Notes: generated by a model not told the origin, from the letters alone. Counted from the first letter of the stretch, positions 17,668 to 26,990 are shown. The stretch is DNA of 64,000 bases from an uncultured beta proteobacterium (GCA_903886975.1 CAISOB010000051.1:51958-115957), one strand, 5' to 3'. Program-made: numbers and translations.

Positions 17668-18186
17668 GAGCATCTCCTGCGTGATGGTTGAAATACGGCC
17701 TACCGCTCAGAACGCATGCGCCATGGGCGAATGCGATGAGCGAGCCGACGTCCGTGTCAATGCTAATAGGGCAGGCAGGGCCTCCAATACCTTCACCCCG
17801 TCGTGGAATGATTCTTTCGTACGGGCATTCTCCCGCATGCAAATCGCAAAACAATCCTGAACGGCTACTGCCGACCGCGAGCTACCGAATGACACTGTAC
17901 TCCCGCGCAGCGACAGCTTTCAATATCCTTCCACGCGTTCTGCCGACCCTTTGATTGCCCGAAACTCGAAGTGCACATTTCCCACACATACCGTGAATCC
18001 GCAAACGTAGCTGTTGAACTTCACGATTTGCGATCGACCTCAATTGCCGTCCCATCGGCCGGCCGGCAGTCGCACGCCGCCATCGACGATACGTGCCGGA
18101 ACTGCGAGCGCTGTCGCCGTGCTGCGCCGTTCCTCATTCCGGCAAGGCGCAGCAGTTAAACCTCCACGGTCACCGAAGCAGAGACT
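17668..18186. other. Non-coding stretch, no gene recognised
   Basis: No convincing coding region; the short open frames lack ribosome sites and family resemblance. Around 17885-17925 there is a segment (CGAATGACACTG... GCGACAGCTTTCA) loosely repeating one near 17193-17230 after the Asr-like gene, which suggests decayed dispersed repeats. Confidence 0.5.
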
Positions 18187-18634
18187 CATCAGTCCGGCGC
18201 TGACATTGACCTGCGCTCCCTGGCCGAACAGGATCCAGTTCGGATTGATCAGATAGACTTGCCCATTGGCATTGAGATGACCGTAGATCTGGCTGCCGTT
18301 GGTGTCGAGGATGCGGTTCACGGCAATCGAAGCCGCCGAGGGCTGGACGAAGGTCACCGTCTCGTTCGAGGCGATGTTGAACTTCTGCCAGGTCAGGGAG
18401 AGCGTCGGACTGTTCTGGGCAATCGTGGTGGTCGTGCCGTTGCTGCTGATCAATCCGCTGCCGGAGACGACCTGGCCGCCCTGCGGCGCGGCTGCGTCAC
18501 CGAGACGAGACCGAGGCACAGGGGGGAGGCAGCAGCCTGCGCTTGCCCGCCTTGCCCCGGCCGCGCGCTATCTCCGCAACGGCCAGCCAGGCCCCGCGCA
18601 CCGCGCTCCATACGAGCCGGTAGATGCGGTTCAT
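18187..18634 (-). pseudogene. Broken filamentous haemagglutinin-like (TpsA) exoprotein N-terminus
   Basis: From the ATG at 18634 the minus strand encodes MNRIYRLVWSAVRGAWLAVA, a textbook extended signal peptide region (ESPR). After ~45 codons that frame stops, but another frame continues with the TPS secretion domain: APQGGQVVSGSGLI, LTWQKFNIASNETVTFVQPS, GHLNANGQVYLINPN and GAQVNV. The bridging signal-peptide core (PLCLGLVSV) is in the third frame, so at least two frameshifts are present. All similarity ends near 18190, whereas intact proteins are over 1000 residues. No TpsB transporter gene is nearby. Confidence 0.8.
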
Positions 18635-18995
18635 CGCCCCGTGACGCTTCATGGCGCTCCCCGGCGATCCGCAGCGCGTTGATCGAGGCAAGCTCCGGCG
18701 CTTGGGGCCAAGGCCCGATCCGGAAGATATATTCTAAAGGAATATTCCGACATTCATGGCGTTGTATAGAAAGCCCCAATAAATGTCCAATGCATGATAT
18801 AATGTCCGCCGTCGGACAGTGCGAACTTTAGGCGACCTGGAAATTCTTTGGGCTTTGTTATTGGCCGGTCATCTCTGAAGCGGCTCTTGATAGAGTATTT
18901 CCACTTGAGGCGAATCAGCGTGCGCCGTCGGGCGGGGTTCGTCCGGCAATTCGCTTGGGTGCCGGAATCGCCGCGTCGCTGGCATAATTGTTCTT
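18635..18995. other. Intergenic region between the broken TpsA gene and the rhomboid gene
   Basis: No gene seen. It contains a perfect 6-bp inverted repeat ATATTC/GAATAT (18729-18734 and 18740-18745) in an AT-rich island that could have been the promoter/operator of the minus-strand exoprotein. A -10-like CATAAT lies shortly before the rhomboid start. Confidence 0.4.
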
Positions 18996-20459
18996 ATGTT
19001 GATCATTCCTGTGAGCCGCCGTCCCGACTGGCGTAATCCGCCAGTAGTCACGCTGCTGCTGATTCTGCTCAACGTCTTCGTCTTTTTCGGATTGCAGAGC
19101 AACGACGGCAAGCGGACCGAGCAGGCTTACCACTACTACGCCGAATCGACGCTGCCGGCCGTCGAACTGCCGCGTTACGTCAAGCACCTCGAGAGCCTGG
19201 GCCGCAGCGATGCGGCCAGCCGGGCCGCGGACGCGTTAACCAAACGGCGCTGGCCGCTCGTATTGCAGGCCATGGAAAGCGATGATGCTTTCATGAGCCG
19301 GCTGCGCGGCGGCAAGATCGTTTTGCCCAACGAGGCGGCGTATCCGGTCTGGCACCGGGAGCGTGCCGAGTTCGACAGTCTGCGGCAGGCCAGCCTCATC
19401 GAGCGCTTCGGCTTCAGGCCGGCGCACCCGACCTTCGCTGGCCTGATCGGGCATATGTTTCTGCACGCCAACTTTGATCACTTGCTCGGCAATATGGCCA
19501 TCCTCTTCATCGTCGGTTACCTGGTCGAAGAAGCGCTCGGCAAGTGGCGCTACCTCGCTTTCTATCTGCTATGTGGAATCGGCGCCGCCGCTTGCGACCT
19601 GATCTTCAACGCCGGCCGCATCGGGCCGGGAATCGGCGCGTCCGGCGCCATTGCCGGCGTCATGGCGATGTTCGTCGCGCTGTACGGGATGCGCAAGATC
19701 CGCTTTTTCTACTGGGTGCTGGTCTATTTCGATTTCTTCCGCGCCCCGGCGATCATCATCCTGCCGCTGTGGATGGCCAATGAGGTTTATCAATACCTGT
19801 TCAATCACGGCAGCCATGTCAATTACATGGCGCACCTTGGCGGCTTCGTGACCGGCGCGGCACTAATCGCCGCGCAGCGCCGCTTCGGGAAGAAACGTCT
19901 GGCCGCGCCGAAGCAGGAGGCCCCTGCCGATCCGCTGCCGCGCAAACTGGCGAAGATCGACGCCCTGCTCGGCGCGCTGCGCATCGACGAAGCGCGCCGG
20001 TCGCTGCGCCATCTGGCCCGCGCCAGGCCGCATGACCTCCTGGTTGTCGGGCGCTATTACAATGTGGCGCGCAATACGCCGGCGAGCGAAGACTACCACC
20101 ACGCGGCGGCGCTGATCTTCGCGCTGCCCGATCATCATCCGGCCAGTGCCGAATTGCTGCACGAGACCTTCGTCGACTATCTGAAGCTCGCCAAACCGAC
20201 GGTACGTTTCACCGTCCCGCAGTTGCTCACGCTGATCCGGCGCCTGGCGCGCTCCGGACACGCCGATGACGCCGAACGGCTGACGCGCGTGCTCGCCGGG
20301 CGCGCGCCGCAACATGAAGATCTTCCCGATCTGTTGCTGATCGTCGCCCAGGCGTTTCGGCGAGGCGGCAACAGCACCCTGTACGAAGCAACGCTGACCC
20401 GCTTGAAAAGCGAATATCCCGCCAGCAGCGCAGCGCGCACCGCCGCGCTGCTCGCCTGA
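18996..20459 (+). CDS. Rhomboid-family intramembrane serine protease with helical C-terminal domain
   Basis: 487-residue membrane protein. The rhomboid core has HMFLHANFDHLLGNM (the HxxxN region), the catalytic serine in GASGAIAG near residue 215, and the catalytic histidine in YMAHLGGFVTG near 278, so the Ser-His dyad is intact. A ~120-residue loop between the first span and the rest is long for the family. After the last span, residues ~300-487 form an all-helical TPR-like cytoplasmic domain, not part of standard rhomboids. It converges with a membrane-TPR protein gene on the other strand. Substrate unknown. Confidence 0.85.
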   Translation: MLIIPVSRRPDWRNPPVVTLLLILLNVFVFFGLQSNDGKRTEQAYHYYAESTLPAVELPRYVKHLESLGRSDAASRAADALTKRRWPLVLQAMESDDAFMSRLRGGKIVLPNEAAYPVWHRERAEFDSLRQASLIERFGFRPAHPTFAGLIGHMFLHANFDHLLGNMAILFIVGYLVEEALGKWRYLAFYLLCGIGAAACDLIFNAGRIGPGIGASGAIAGVMAMFVALYGMRKIRFFYWVLVYFDFFRAPAIIILPLWMANEVYQYLFNHGSHVNYMAHLGGFVTGAALIAAQRRFGKKRLAAPKQEAPADPLPRKLAKIDALLGALRIDEARRSLRHLARARPHDLLVVGRYYNVARNTPASEDYHHAAALIFALPDHHPASAELLHETFVDYLKLAKPTVRFTVPQLLTLIRRLARSGHADDAERLTRVLAGRAPQHEDLPDLLLIVAQAFRRGGNSTLYEATLTRLKSEYPASSAARTAALLA

Positions 20460-20480
20460 TCATCGCGCCGCGACGAATCC

Positions 20481-21785
20481 TCAATGCGCCGCCGGCGCGG
20501 CGCCCAGTTTGTCGATCGCCGCGAGCAGTTGCCGCGCCTCGGCACTGATCGCGTGTTCCGGATAACGCGCCAGCAGAACCGCCAATATCTGGCGCGCGCT
20601 GGCGTCCTGGCGCAGGTTCTCGCAGAGCACGCGGGCCGCGAAAAGATAGATCGCCGGAATTTCCGCATGGCCGGGAAAGCGCTTGTCGAAACCCTTGACT
20701 AGCGCCAGGGCCTCGGCAAATTCGCGCCGTCGGCGCGCCGCTTCGGCGAGACGCAAGAGTTGTGCTGGCTGTTCCGGGGCAAAGGCGGCATCGCGCTCGT
20801 GCATGCTGCGGTAGACCTGCAGCGCCTCGTCGCCCTGGCCCTTGTTCAGGAGCAGCGTGAGATAACGCTTGGCATGTGAGGCCAGCCGGTCGTCGCGGCC
20901 AGCGAGCGCGAGCAGCTTGTGATAGCGGCCGTGCGCCGCAACGTCGTCGGGGGCGACACGCTGCGCTTCATAGGCCAGTTCGAGCGCCTCGTCGATCTGC
21001 CCGGCGCCGATCAGCCTGCCGATCGCTCCCGCATCTTCGCTACCCTTCACGCCCCGCTTGTCACCCGCGGCCGCGCCGGCAACGACCGGTACGCCGAGCA
21101 GATGATGGTGCTGGTAGACGACGTAGCCCATCATGTTGAACATGATCAGTGTGAAATACATGGCGACGAAATTGAGCGCCGGCAGCAAAGCCCAGAACGG
21201 CAAGCGGTGCAACAGGCCAACAAGAAGGAAATTCTGGCTCGCCGAAAGGAGAAAGAGAAAGGCGCACAGGCCCAGATACGGCATGCCGATGATGCGCATC
21301 ATGCCGATCGCGGCCAAAGGATTCAAGCCTGCCCAGAAACTGCGCGTGATCGACAGGATCATCACGCTGGCCGGCAGGGTCAGCACGCTAAAGATCAGCG
21401 CCGCGCCGAAGATCAGGCCGCCCAGCCGCCCGGCGAAGCCCAGGACGAAGCCGGTGACGACAAGGATGGCGAACTGCTTGTACGGCAGATTGGCCCGCTC
21501 CTTGTCGCTGTGCGACTCATGCTGGTCCGGACGCAAGCGCCCCTGCGCGGTCTGGTCGAGTGTCTTGTAGGCATAACGGATGAAAGCCAGCCAGACGCCG
21601 AGATGAACGAGTAAATGGCCAAGCGGCGCCGGTACCGGCACGATGAAGCCGAGCAGCGTGGCCATCGCCAGCACGGCCATGTAGAGCAGCGGTTCCCAGT
21701 GAAAAGGATAACGGAAGAAGAGCGGCAGGCGCTGCCAGAAGGGCGTGACCTCCGGCATTTCGCTGTGGCTTGCGCTGTGATCCAT
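20481..21785 (-). CDS. Multi-span membrane protein with C-terminal TPR-like domain
   Basis: 434-residue protein of unknown function. Residues ~25-235 hold about six membrane spans. After a Gly/Ala/Lys linker, residues ~250-434 are helical repeats with TPR spacing (IDEALELAYEAQRVAPDD, GDEALQVYRSMHERD, FAEALALVKGFDKRFPGHAE). The C-terminal design closely parallels that of the neighbouring convergent rhomboid protein. I do not recognise a named family with confidence. The two stop codons lie only ~20 bp apart. Confidence 0.7.
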   Translation of the reverse strand: MDHSASHSEMPEVTPFWQRLPLFFRYPFHWEPLLYMAVLAMATLLGFIVPVPAPLGHLLVHLGVWLAFIRYAYKTLDQTAQGRLRPDQHESHSDKERANLPYKQFAILVVTGFVLGFAGRLGGLIFGAALIFSVLTLPASVMILSITRSFWAGLNPLAAIGMMRIIGMPYLGLCAFLFLLSASQNFLLVGLLHRLPFWALLPALNFVAMYFTLIMFNMMGYVVYQHHHLLGVPVVAGAAAGDKRGVKGSEDAGAIGRLIGAGQIDEALELAYEAQRVAPDDVAAHGRYHKLLALAGRDDRLASHAKRYLTLLLNKGQGDEALQVYRSMHERDAAFAPEQPAQLLRLAEAARRRREFAEALALVKGFDKRFPGHAEIPAIYLFAARVLCENLRQDASARQILAVLLARYPEHAISAEARQLLAAIDKLGAAPAAH

Positions 21786-21849
21786 GCCGCCCTCGCCGAT
21801 GTTGTTCGTCCGATTATTCTATCGTCATTTTTGCTGCTGCGATAGACGG

Positions 21850-22752
21850 CTAGCGACGTGTCGCCAGCAGAACGCCAGCCAGCACCAGGCCGGTGCCGGC
21901 CATCTGCGCGAACGACATCGGCTCGTCAAGAATCCACCAGCTGAAGAAGATCGTCAGCACCGGGCCGAGCGTGCCGATGAGGACCGAGCGTGCCGCGCCG
22001 ATGCGTGCGATCGATGCCGATTGCATGAACATCGGCAGCACCGTCGAGAATGCCACGATGGCGATGACATAGGCGTAAATGCGCAAGGGCAGGATGTAGG
22101 CGCGCACCGGCAGAATGACAAAGAAGTGCGCTTGCGCCGCGATGGCCGAAACAATCATCACCAGCGCCGTGAAGCGCATCGCCCCAAGGCGCGCGATCAT
22201 CGGCGCGCTGCCGGAGAGGTACAGCGAATAGGTCAGCGAGGAGCCGAAGACCAGCAAGGCGCCGAGCATTACGGTGCCGGCGGCGCCCGAGAATTCGAGG
22301 TCGTGGGTGAAGGCCAGGGCGATGCCGGCGTAGGATAAGAGCAGCGAAATGACCTGATGCCGATGCAGCGCCTTGCCCATGAACAGCACACCGATCAGGA
22401 TGGTCAGCGTCGGGTAGGTGAACAGGATCAGGCGCTCGAGCCCGGCCGAGATGTATTGCAGGCCGAGGAAATCGAACAGGCTCGCGCCATAGTAGCCGAG
22501 CAGTCCAAGGAGTAGCAGCATGCCCCACTCGTGGCGGCTGAGCGGCGGCGCCGCGCGGTTCGCCCGGATCGCGACCCAGACAAAGACCGGCAGCGACAAG
22601 GTCATGCGTAGCGAAAGGAGAGTCACGGCATCGACCGGCGCAGCCAGCGGCACGGCGTAGGCAAGCTTGATCAGTATCGCCTTGAACGAAAAACCGAAAG
22701 CCGCCAGAACGGCCAGCGTTACGCCCAGGCGCTCGGGCGACCAGTTCTTCAT
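21850..22752 (-). CDS. EamA/DMT-superfamily transporter
   Basis: 300-residue protein with ten predicted spans in two EamA repeats, starting with LAAFGFSFKAILIKLAYAV. The second repeat ends PVLTIFFSWWILDEPMSF, the usual signature of drug/metabolite exporters. Start overlaps the stop of the upstream LysE-type gene by 4 bp, so the two exporters form a two-gene operon. Substrate unknown; amino acids or other small metabolites are common for the family. Confidence 0.85.
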   Translation of the reverse strand: MKNWSPERLGVTLAVLAAFGFSFKAILIKLAYAVPLAAPVDAVTLLSLRMTLSLPVFVWVAIRANRAAPPLSRHEWGMLLLLGLLGYYGASLFDFLGLQYISAGLERLILFTYPTLTILIGVLFMGKALHRHQVISLLLSYAGIALAFTHDLEFSGAAGTVMLGALLVFGSSLTYSLYLSGSAPMIARLGAMRFTALVMIVSAIAAQAHFFVILPVRAYILPLRIYAYVIAIVAFSTVLPMFMQSASIARIGAARSVLIGTLGPVLTIFFSWWILDEPMSFAQMAGTGLVLAGVLLATRR

Positions 22753-23405
22753 CCGCCCAGGGTGGCGCTCGCGAGCTTGGCGCCGAAGCTGATAAACAGT
22801 CCGCCGACACCGCCGGTGGCCAACGCCGAGAAGCGCCGGCGGCGGCGAAACTGCAGCGCCAGATGCGCGCCGCCAAAGATCAGGACCGACAAATAGAGCG
22901 CGCTGAAGAACTGCACGATCAGACCGAGAATGCAGAATGACAGCCCCGGGTGCGGATATGCCGGATCGACGAACTGAATGAAGAAGGAGACGAAAAACAG
23001 GATCGCTTTCGGATTCATCAGGCTGATCAGCAGCGCGCTGTGGAAGGGGCGCGAGGCGTCAACGACAGCTTGCCGATCGACGTCAGCGGCTGCGCGCCGG
23101 CTGCGCCAGAGGGCGACCGCCGCGCGCAGCAGGCCGATGCCCATCCACGCCAGGTAAAGCGCGCCGGCGTACTTGAGCAACAGGAACAGGGTCGGATTGG
23201 CGCGCAGCAGCGAAGCTGCGCCGGTTGCCGAGAGCAGCATCAGTATCGTGTCGCCGGCAAAGATTCCGCAAGCGCCGCGGTAACCCGCGGCGACACCCCA
23301 GCGCGAAGCGACCGACATCACATACAGGGAATTCGGACCGGGCAGCAGAACGATAAAGATGGTCCCGGCGATAAAGGTCGCAAGATCGGTGACCCCGAAA
23401 AACAT
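22749..23405 (-). CDS. LysE/RhtB-family amino-acid exporter
   Basis: 218-residue inner-membrane exporter with about six spans. The motif LLPGPNSLYVMSVASRWG near residue 20 and the central LISLMNPKAILFFVSFF are diagnostic for the LysE/RhtB family. It is the first gene of a two-gene unit with the EamA transporter. The exported substrate (a basic amino acid, homoserine or threonine, or another) cannot be read from sequence. Confidence 0.88.
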   Translation of the reverse strand: MFFGVTDLATFIAGTIFIVLLPGPNSLYVMSVASRWGVAAGYRGACGIFAGDTILMLLSATGAASLLRANPTLFLLLKYAGALYLAWMGIGLLRAAVALWRSRRAAADVDRQAVVDASRPFHSALLISLMNPKAILFFVSFFIQFVDPAYPHPGLSFCILGLIVQFFSALYLSVLIFGGAHLALQFRRRRRFSALATGGVGGLFISFGAKLASATLGG

Positions 23406-23566
23406 GCAGCGTCCCTAGGCGAAAGATCCAAAGACAAGGAGGATACCAAATCAGCGCTCGCCGTGCCGACTGCCTTTTCCGGAGATCGTCGATGAGAGTC
23501 GAATCGGCTTGTATGTCGGGTGATTGGGGACTATGGTTAAAGTGCGGTTAGTGGAAAGGAGTCATC

Positions 23567-24010
23567 ATGTTCAAGAATATTCTTGTACCGACTGATGGCA
23601 CTCAATTTTCTCAGGACGCCGTGCGCCGGGCCGTTTCCTTCGCCAAGGACACCGGGGCGAGCATCACCGCCTTCTATGCCAAACGCGAGTTCCAGAACCC
23701 TTCTCGTTACGCCGGCGGCGAAACAGCCTATCTGCATCCCTGGGAAGGCGAGGCCAATGAAGATAAACGGGCCGAAGAAATTCTCGGTTCCGTCGAAAAT
23801 CTCTGCCAGGAAGCGGGCGTCAAGTGCGGCAAACTGACGCTGGCCAGCAACATCGTCTATGAAGCCATCATCGACGCGGCAAACAATAGCAACTGTGATC
23901 TGATCTTCATGGCTTCGCACGGGCGGCGCGGTTTGAGCGCCTTGCTGCTGGGCAGCGAAACGCACAAGGTGCTGACGCACTCGAAAATCCCGGTCCTCGT
24001 TCATCGCTGA
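23567..24010 (+). CDS. Universal stress protein (UspA family)
   Basis: 147-residue single Usp domain. It begins MFKNILVPTDGTQFSQDAV and ends with the ATP-binding loop GRRGLSALLLGSETHKVL and then KIPVLVHR. The G-2X-G-9X-G(S/T) pattern is intact, so it probably binds ATP. A good ribosome site (AAAGGAG) precedes the start. Monocistronic. Family members respond to starvation and respiratory stress; the specific role here is unknown. Confidence 0.88.
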   Translation: MFKNILVPTDGTQFSQDAVRRAVSFAKDTGASITAFYAKREFQNPSRYAGGETAYLHPWEGEANEDKRAEEILGSVENLCQEAGVKCGKLTLASNIVYEAIIDAANNSNCDLIFMASHGRRGLSALLLGSETHKVLTHSKIPVLVHR

Positions 24011-24231
24011 CTCGACCACACTCTGCGCACCGGGTCGAAGGCTGCATGATGCCCCGGCTTTGCCTGTCCGGAACCGCGGCCCGTAGATGCTGCGGCCCGG
24101 GAGAATGACGGATAATGCCGGCACAAGCCGTTTCTTGCTCGCAAGCACCGCCGCGATCTTGTCGTCCGATTGAGCTAGCATCTATCGCTCGGCGCGGTCC
24201 GCAAGCGCGAAAACGGAAAACGTTCACTGGC

Positions 24232-24738
24232 ATGGATGCAATGACAAACGAACTTGCCGCAGAATTCGACTGGGACTACCCCGGTCCTTTCACGCTGGCC
24301 GTAGTCCCCGGCGTCGACGACATCGACGGCCTGAGGCATACCAATAATGCGGTCTATGTTCGCTGGTGCGAGGCCGTCGCCTGGGCCCATTCGGAATCGC
24401 TTGGCCTGGCGCTCGCGGATTACGCGCGCCTCGACCGCGCGATGACCATACGCCGCGGCGAATACGAATATCTGCTGGCGAGTTTTCTTGGCGATGAACT
24501 CCTGCTCGCCACTTGGCTGACCAGCAGCGATGGCAAGCTCACGCTGGAGCGTCGCTTCCAACTGGTGCGCCGGCGCGACCGCGCGACGCTGCTGCGCGGT
24601 CGCTGGGAACTGGTGTGCATCGAGATGAGCACCAGCCGTCCGCGCCGCATGCCTAGCGATTTCTCCGCCGCCTATCTCACAGCCTTGGTCGGAACGCCGA
24701 GAGCCAGAAGCTCGGCCCGACACAATTCAAAACCATAA
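24232..24738 (+). CDS. Hotdog-fold acyl-CoA thioesterase
   Basis: 168-residue 4HBT-type protein. VDDIDGLRHTNNAVYVRWCE carries the conserved His-Asn-x-Y pattern of the FadM/YbgC hotdog group, followed by the long helix AVAWAHSESLG and the strand YEYLLASFLGDEL. The usual catalytic Asp (DxDxxxHVNN) is partly replaced (DDIDGLRHTNN keeps Asp). The open frame extends upstream to 24115, but the domain starts here and the earlier codons look non-coding. It precedes ppnN by 11 bp and may be co-transcribed. Confidence 0.75.
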   Translation: MDAMTNELAAEFDWDYPGPFTLAVVPGVDDIDGLRHTNNAVYVRWCEAVAWAHSESLGLALADYARLDRAMTIRRGEYEYLLASFLGDELLLATWLTSSDGKLTLERRFQLVRRRDRATLLRGRWELVCIEMSTSRPRRMPSDFSAAYLTALVGTPRARSSARHNSKP

Positions 24739-24749
24739 GGTGCAAGCCC

Positions 24750-26129
24750 ATGCCCTACGACGTCGTCGATACCGAAGTTTCACCGACCGGCCGGCTGGAG
24801 GTTCTGTCGCGCGCCGAAGTCGCGAGCCTGCTTGACCGCAGCCACGGCGGGCTGCACCAGCTGTTCCGCGATTGCGCCCTGGCCGTGCTCAACTGCGGCA
24901 ACGAGCTTCACGATGGCCAGGAACTGCTCGAGCGCTACAAGTCCTTCGACGTCCGGATGATCGACCGCGAGCGCGGCATCAAGCTCGACATCATTGGCGC
25001 CCCGGCCAGCGCCTTCGTCGAAGGCAAAATGATCACCGGAATCCGCGAACACCTGTTCGCGGTTCTGCGCGATGTCCTTTACCTCGGCGACGAAATCCGC
25101 GGCAACCCGAAATTCGATCAGACCACTTCGGAAGGCATGACCGACACGGTATTCCACATCCTGCGCAATGCCGGGATCCTGAAACCGATGACCAATCCCA
25201 ACGTCGTCGTGTGCTGGGGCGGGCATTCGATCAGCCGCGAGGAATACGATTACACCAAGCTCGTCGGCTACCAATTGGGCCTGCGCGGCATGGACATCTG
25301 CACGGGCTGCGGCCCCGGCGCCATGAAGGGGCCGATGAAAGGCGCGGCGATCGGCCACGCCAAACAGCGCATCGGTGGCCGCTATCTCGGATTCACCGAG
25401 CCCGGGATCATCGCCGCCGAGGCGCCGAACCCGATCGTCAACGAGCTCGTCATCTTCCCCGACATCGAGAAGCGGCTCGAAGCCTTCGTCCGCGTAGGCC
25501 ACGGCATCGTCGTCTTTCCCGGTGGTGTCGGCACGGCGGAGGAAATCCTATATCTCCTCGGCATCCTGCTGCACCCGGACAATGCCGAGCTGCCCTTTCC
25601 GCTGGTGTTTAGCGGGCCAAAAAGCGCTGCCGATTACTTCCGGCGGATCGACGAGTTCATCGCGCAAACGCTGGGCGTCGAAGCCCAGCGGCACTACACG
25701 ATCATCATCGACGATCCGGACCAGGTGGCACGCGAGCTCAAGAACGGCCTGAAACTGGTTCGCGATTTTCGCAAGGACAAACACGACGCTTACAACTTCA
25801 ACTGGCTGCTCAGGGTTGAAAGCGACTTCCAGCAGCGCTTTCGCCCGACGCATGCAAGCATGCGCCAACTGCATTTGCAAAAAGACCAGCCCAGCCATGC
25901 GCTGGCCGCGAATCTGCGCCGCGCCTTTTCGGGCCTCGTCGCCGGCAATGTCAAGGCCGAAGGCATCCGCGAGATCGCCAAGCACGGACCGTTCGAAATC
26001 TACGGCGAGCCGGCGATCATGGCGCCTATGGACGCGCTGCTCGGCTCCTTCGTGGCGCAGCAGCGGATGAAGCTGCCGGGGAAGGAATACGCACCGTGTT
26101 ACCGCATCGTCGGCAAGGAGCGCGCTTAG
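24750..26129 (+). CDS. ppnN: Nucleotide 5'-monophosphate nucleosidase PpnN (YgdH)
   Basis: Cytosolic enzyme cleaving purine/pyrimidine nucleoside monophosphates to free base and ribose 5-phosphate; E. coli PpnN is stimulated by (p)ppGpp. The 459-residue protein has the flanking N-terminal (residues 1-~140) and C-terminal domains of this family around a LOG/lysine decarboxylase-like Rossmann core. The core shows CGPGAMKGPMKGA, and PGGVGTAEEIL near residue 258. Length matches E. coli PpnN (454). Its stop overlaps the convergent membrane-protein stop by 4 bp. Confidence 0.92.
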   Translation: MPYDVVDTEVSPTGRLEVLSRAEVASLLDRSHGGLHQLFRDCALAVLNCGNELHDGQELLERYKSFDVRMIDRERGIKLDIIGAPASAFVEGKMITGIREHLFAVLRDVLYLGDEIRGNPKFDQTTSEGMTDTVFHILRNAGILKPMTNPNVVVCWGGHSISREEYDYTKLVGYQLGLRGMDICTGCGPGAMKGPMKGAAIGHAKQRIGGRYLGFTEPGIIAAEAPNPIVNELVIFPDIEKRLEAFVRVGHGIVVFPGGVGTAEEILYLLGILLHPDNAELPFPLVFSGPKSAADYFRRIDEFIAQTLGVEAQRHYTIIIDDPDQVARELKNGLKLVRDFRKDKHDAYNFNWLLRVESDFQQRFRPTHASMRQLHLQKDQPSHALAANLRRAFSGLVAGNVKAEGIREIAKHGPFEIYGEPAIMAPMDALLGSFVAQQRMKLPGKEYAPCYRIVGKERA

Positions 26130-26854
26130 CGGCGGTCGCTTTGCAGCCGCCGCTGCCAAAGCCACCAGACGCCCCACAGCACGCCCGCCAGCATCATCAG
26201 GCATCCAAGGCGATGCGCTGCAACGCCCCAGCCGTGCGCATGCCGTAACGCGCCCAGTCTTTCGAGCAGATAGATCCAGTCATGCGGGCCGTCCTCGCCG
26301 GTATGGCCGCCGAGCAGCATCATCCGCGGGTCCAGCGCGTCCCAGATATAGGGCGCCAGATCGATCATGCTGGCCCCCGTCCACCACAGGCAAATCGCCG
26401 CGCCAAAAGGATCGCGTTGACGCCACAGGAAGGCCGCACCGATGGCCAGCGGCAGAGCCAGCTGGAAGAGGCTGCCGCCCAAGATGGTCATGAATTCACC
26501 GAAAGGAATGAGGAAGATATGCCCCGCCTCGTGAATCGGCAGAACGATGGCGTGCATGAACGAGCCATTGATTTCGGCCTCGCGATAATCCATCGCCGCG
26601 AGTCTTACACCCCAGATCGCGACGAAGGCCAGCGCCGCGATACGCCCGAAATAGGTCAGCGGATCAGGCGCCGAAAAGGCGATGGCGTCGCTCTCGATTT
26701 CGTCGTTTGCCGGCTCGGCATCGACCGCCGGCTCGGCATTCCACTTATTGAACCAGATGCCGCACTGCGGGCACGCGGAATGCTCTTCGTGTGGCGGATC
26801 GAAGCGCGCGTCGCACTTCGGGCAACGGAAAATTTTCGTCGTGGCGATGATCAA
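26126..26854 (-). CDS. Zinc-ribbon membrane protein with HEAGH motif
   Basis: 242-residue protein. Residues ~10-34 form a zinc ribbon with CPKC and CPQC. An acidic linker and five to six membrane spans follow. One span carries PIHEAGHIFLIPFGEF, an HExxH zinc-protease motif of the type found in M50/site-2-like membrane peptidases, followed by FMTILGGSLFQLALPL. The frame starts with TTG at 26854, without an obvious ribosome site. A membrane metallopeptidase is plausible, but the second-metal-site motif (NPDG-like) is not seen; LAPYIWDALDP might stand in for it. Confidence 0.65.
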   Translation of the reverse strand: MIIATTKIFRCPKCDARFDPPHEEHSACPQCGIWFNKWNAEPAVDAEPANDEIESDAIAFSAPDPLTYFGRIAALAFVAIWGVRLAAMDYREAEINGSFMHAIVLPIHEAGHIFLIPFGEFMTILGGSLFQLALPLAIGAAFLWRQRDPFGAAICLWWTGASMIDLAPYIWDALDPRMMLLGGHTGEDGPHDWIYLLERLGALRHAHGWGVAAHRLGCLMMLAGVLWGVWWLWQRRLQSDRR

Positions 26855-26962
26855 TCGTAGTCGAGCCGAATCAGGGATCGCAGCGGTCGTCGAACGCAGA
26901 ACATCACAAGTATGAGCCGTCGCGGCGCCGACGGATAGCCTTGACCGAATGCTTTTCCGGCG

Positions 26963-26990
26963 CTTGAAAACGCGACGGCGAACCCCATTT
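26963..26990 (+). promoter_or_regulatory. Sigma-32 heat-shock promoter of the hsp20 operon
   Basis: CTTGAA at 26963-26968 and CCCCATTT at 26983-26990, spaced by 14 bp, match the RpoH consensus almost perfectly. The transcript leader then contains a GC hairpin (GCCGCCGGA/TCCGGCGGG, ~27000-27020) just before the ribosome site. Confidence 0.8.
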
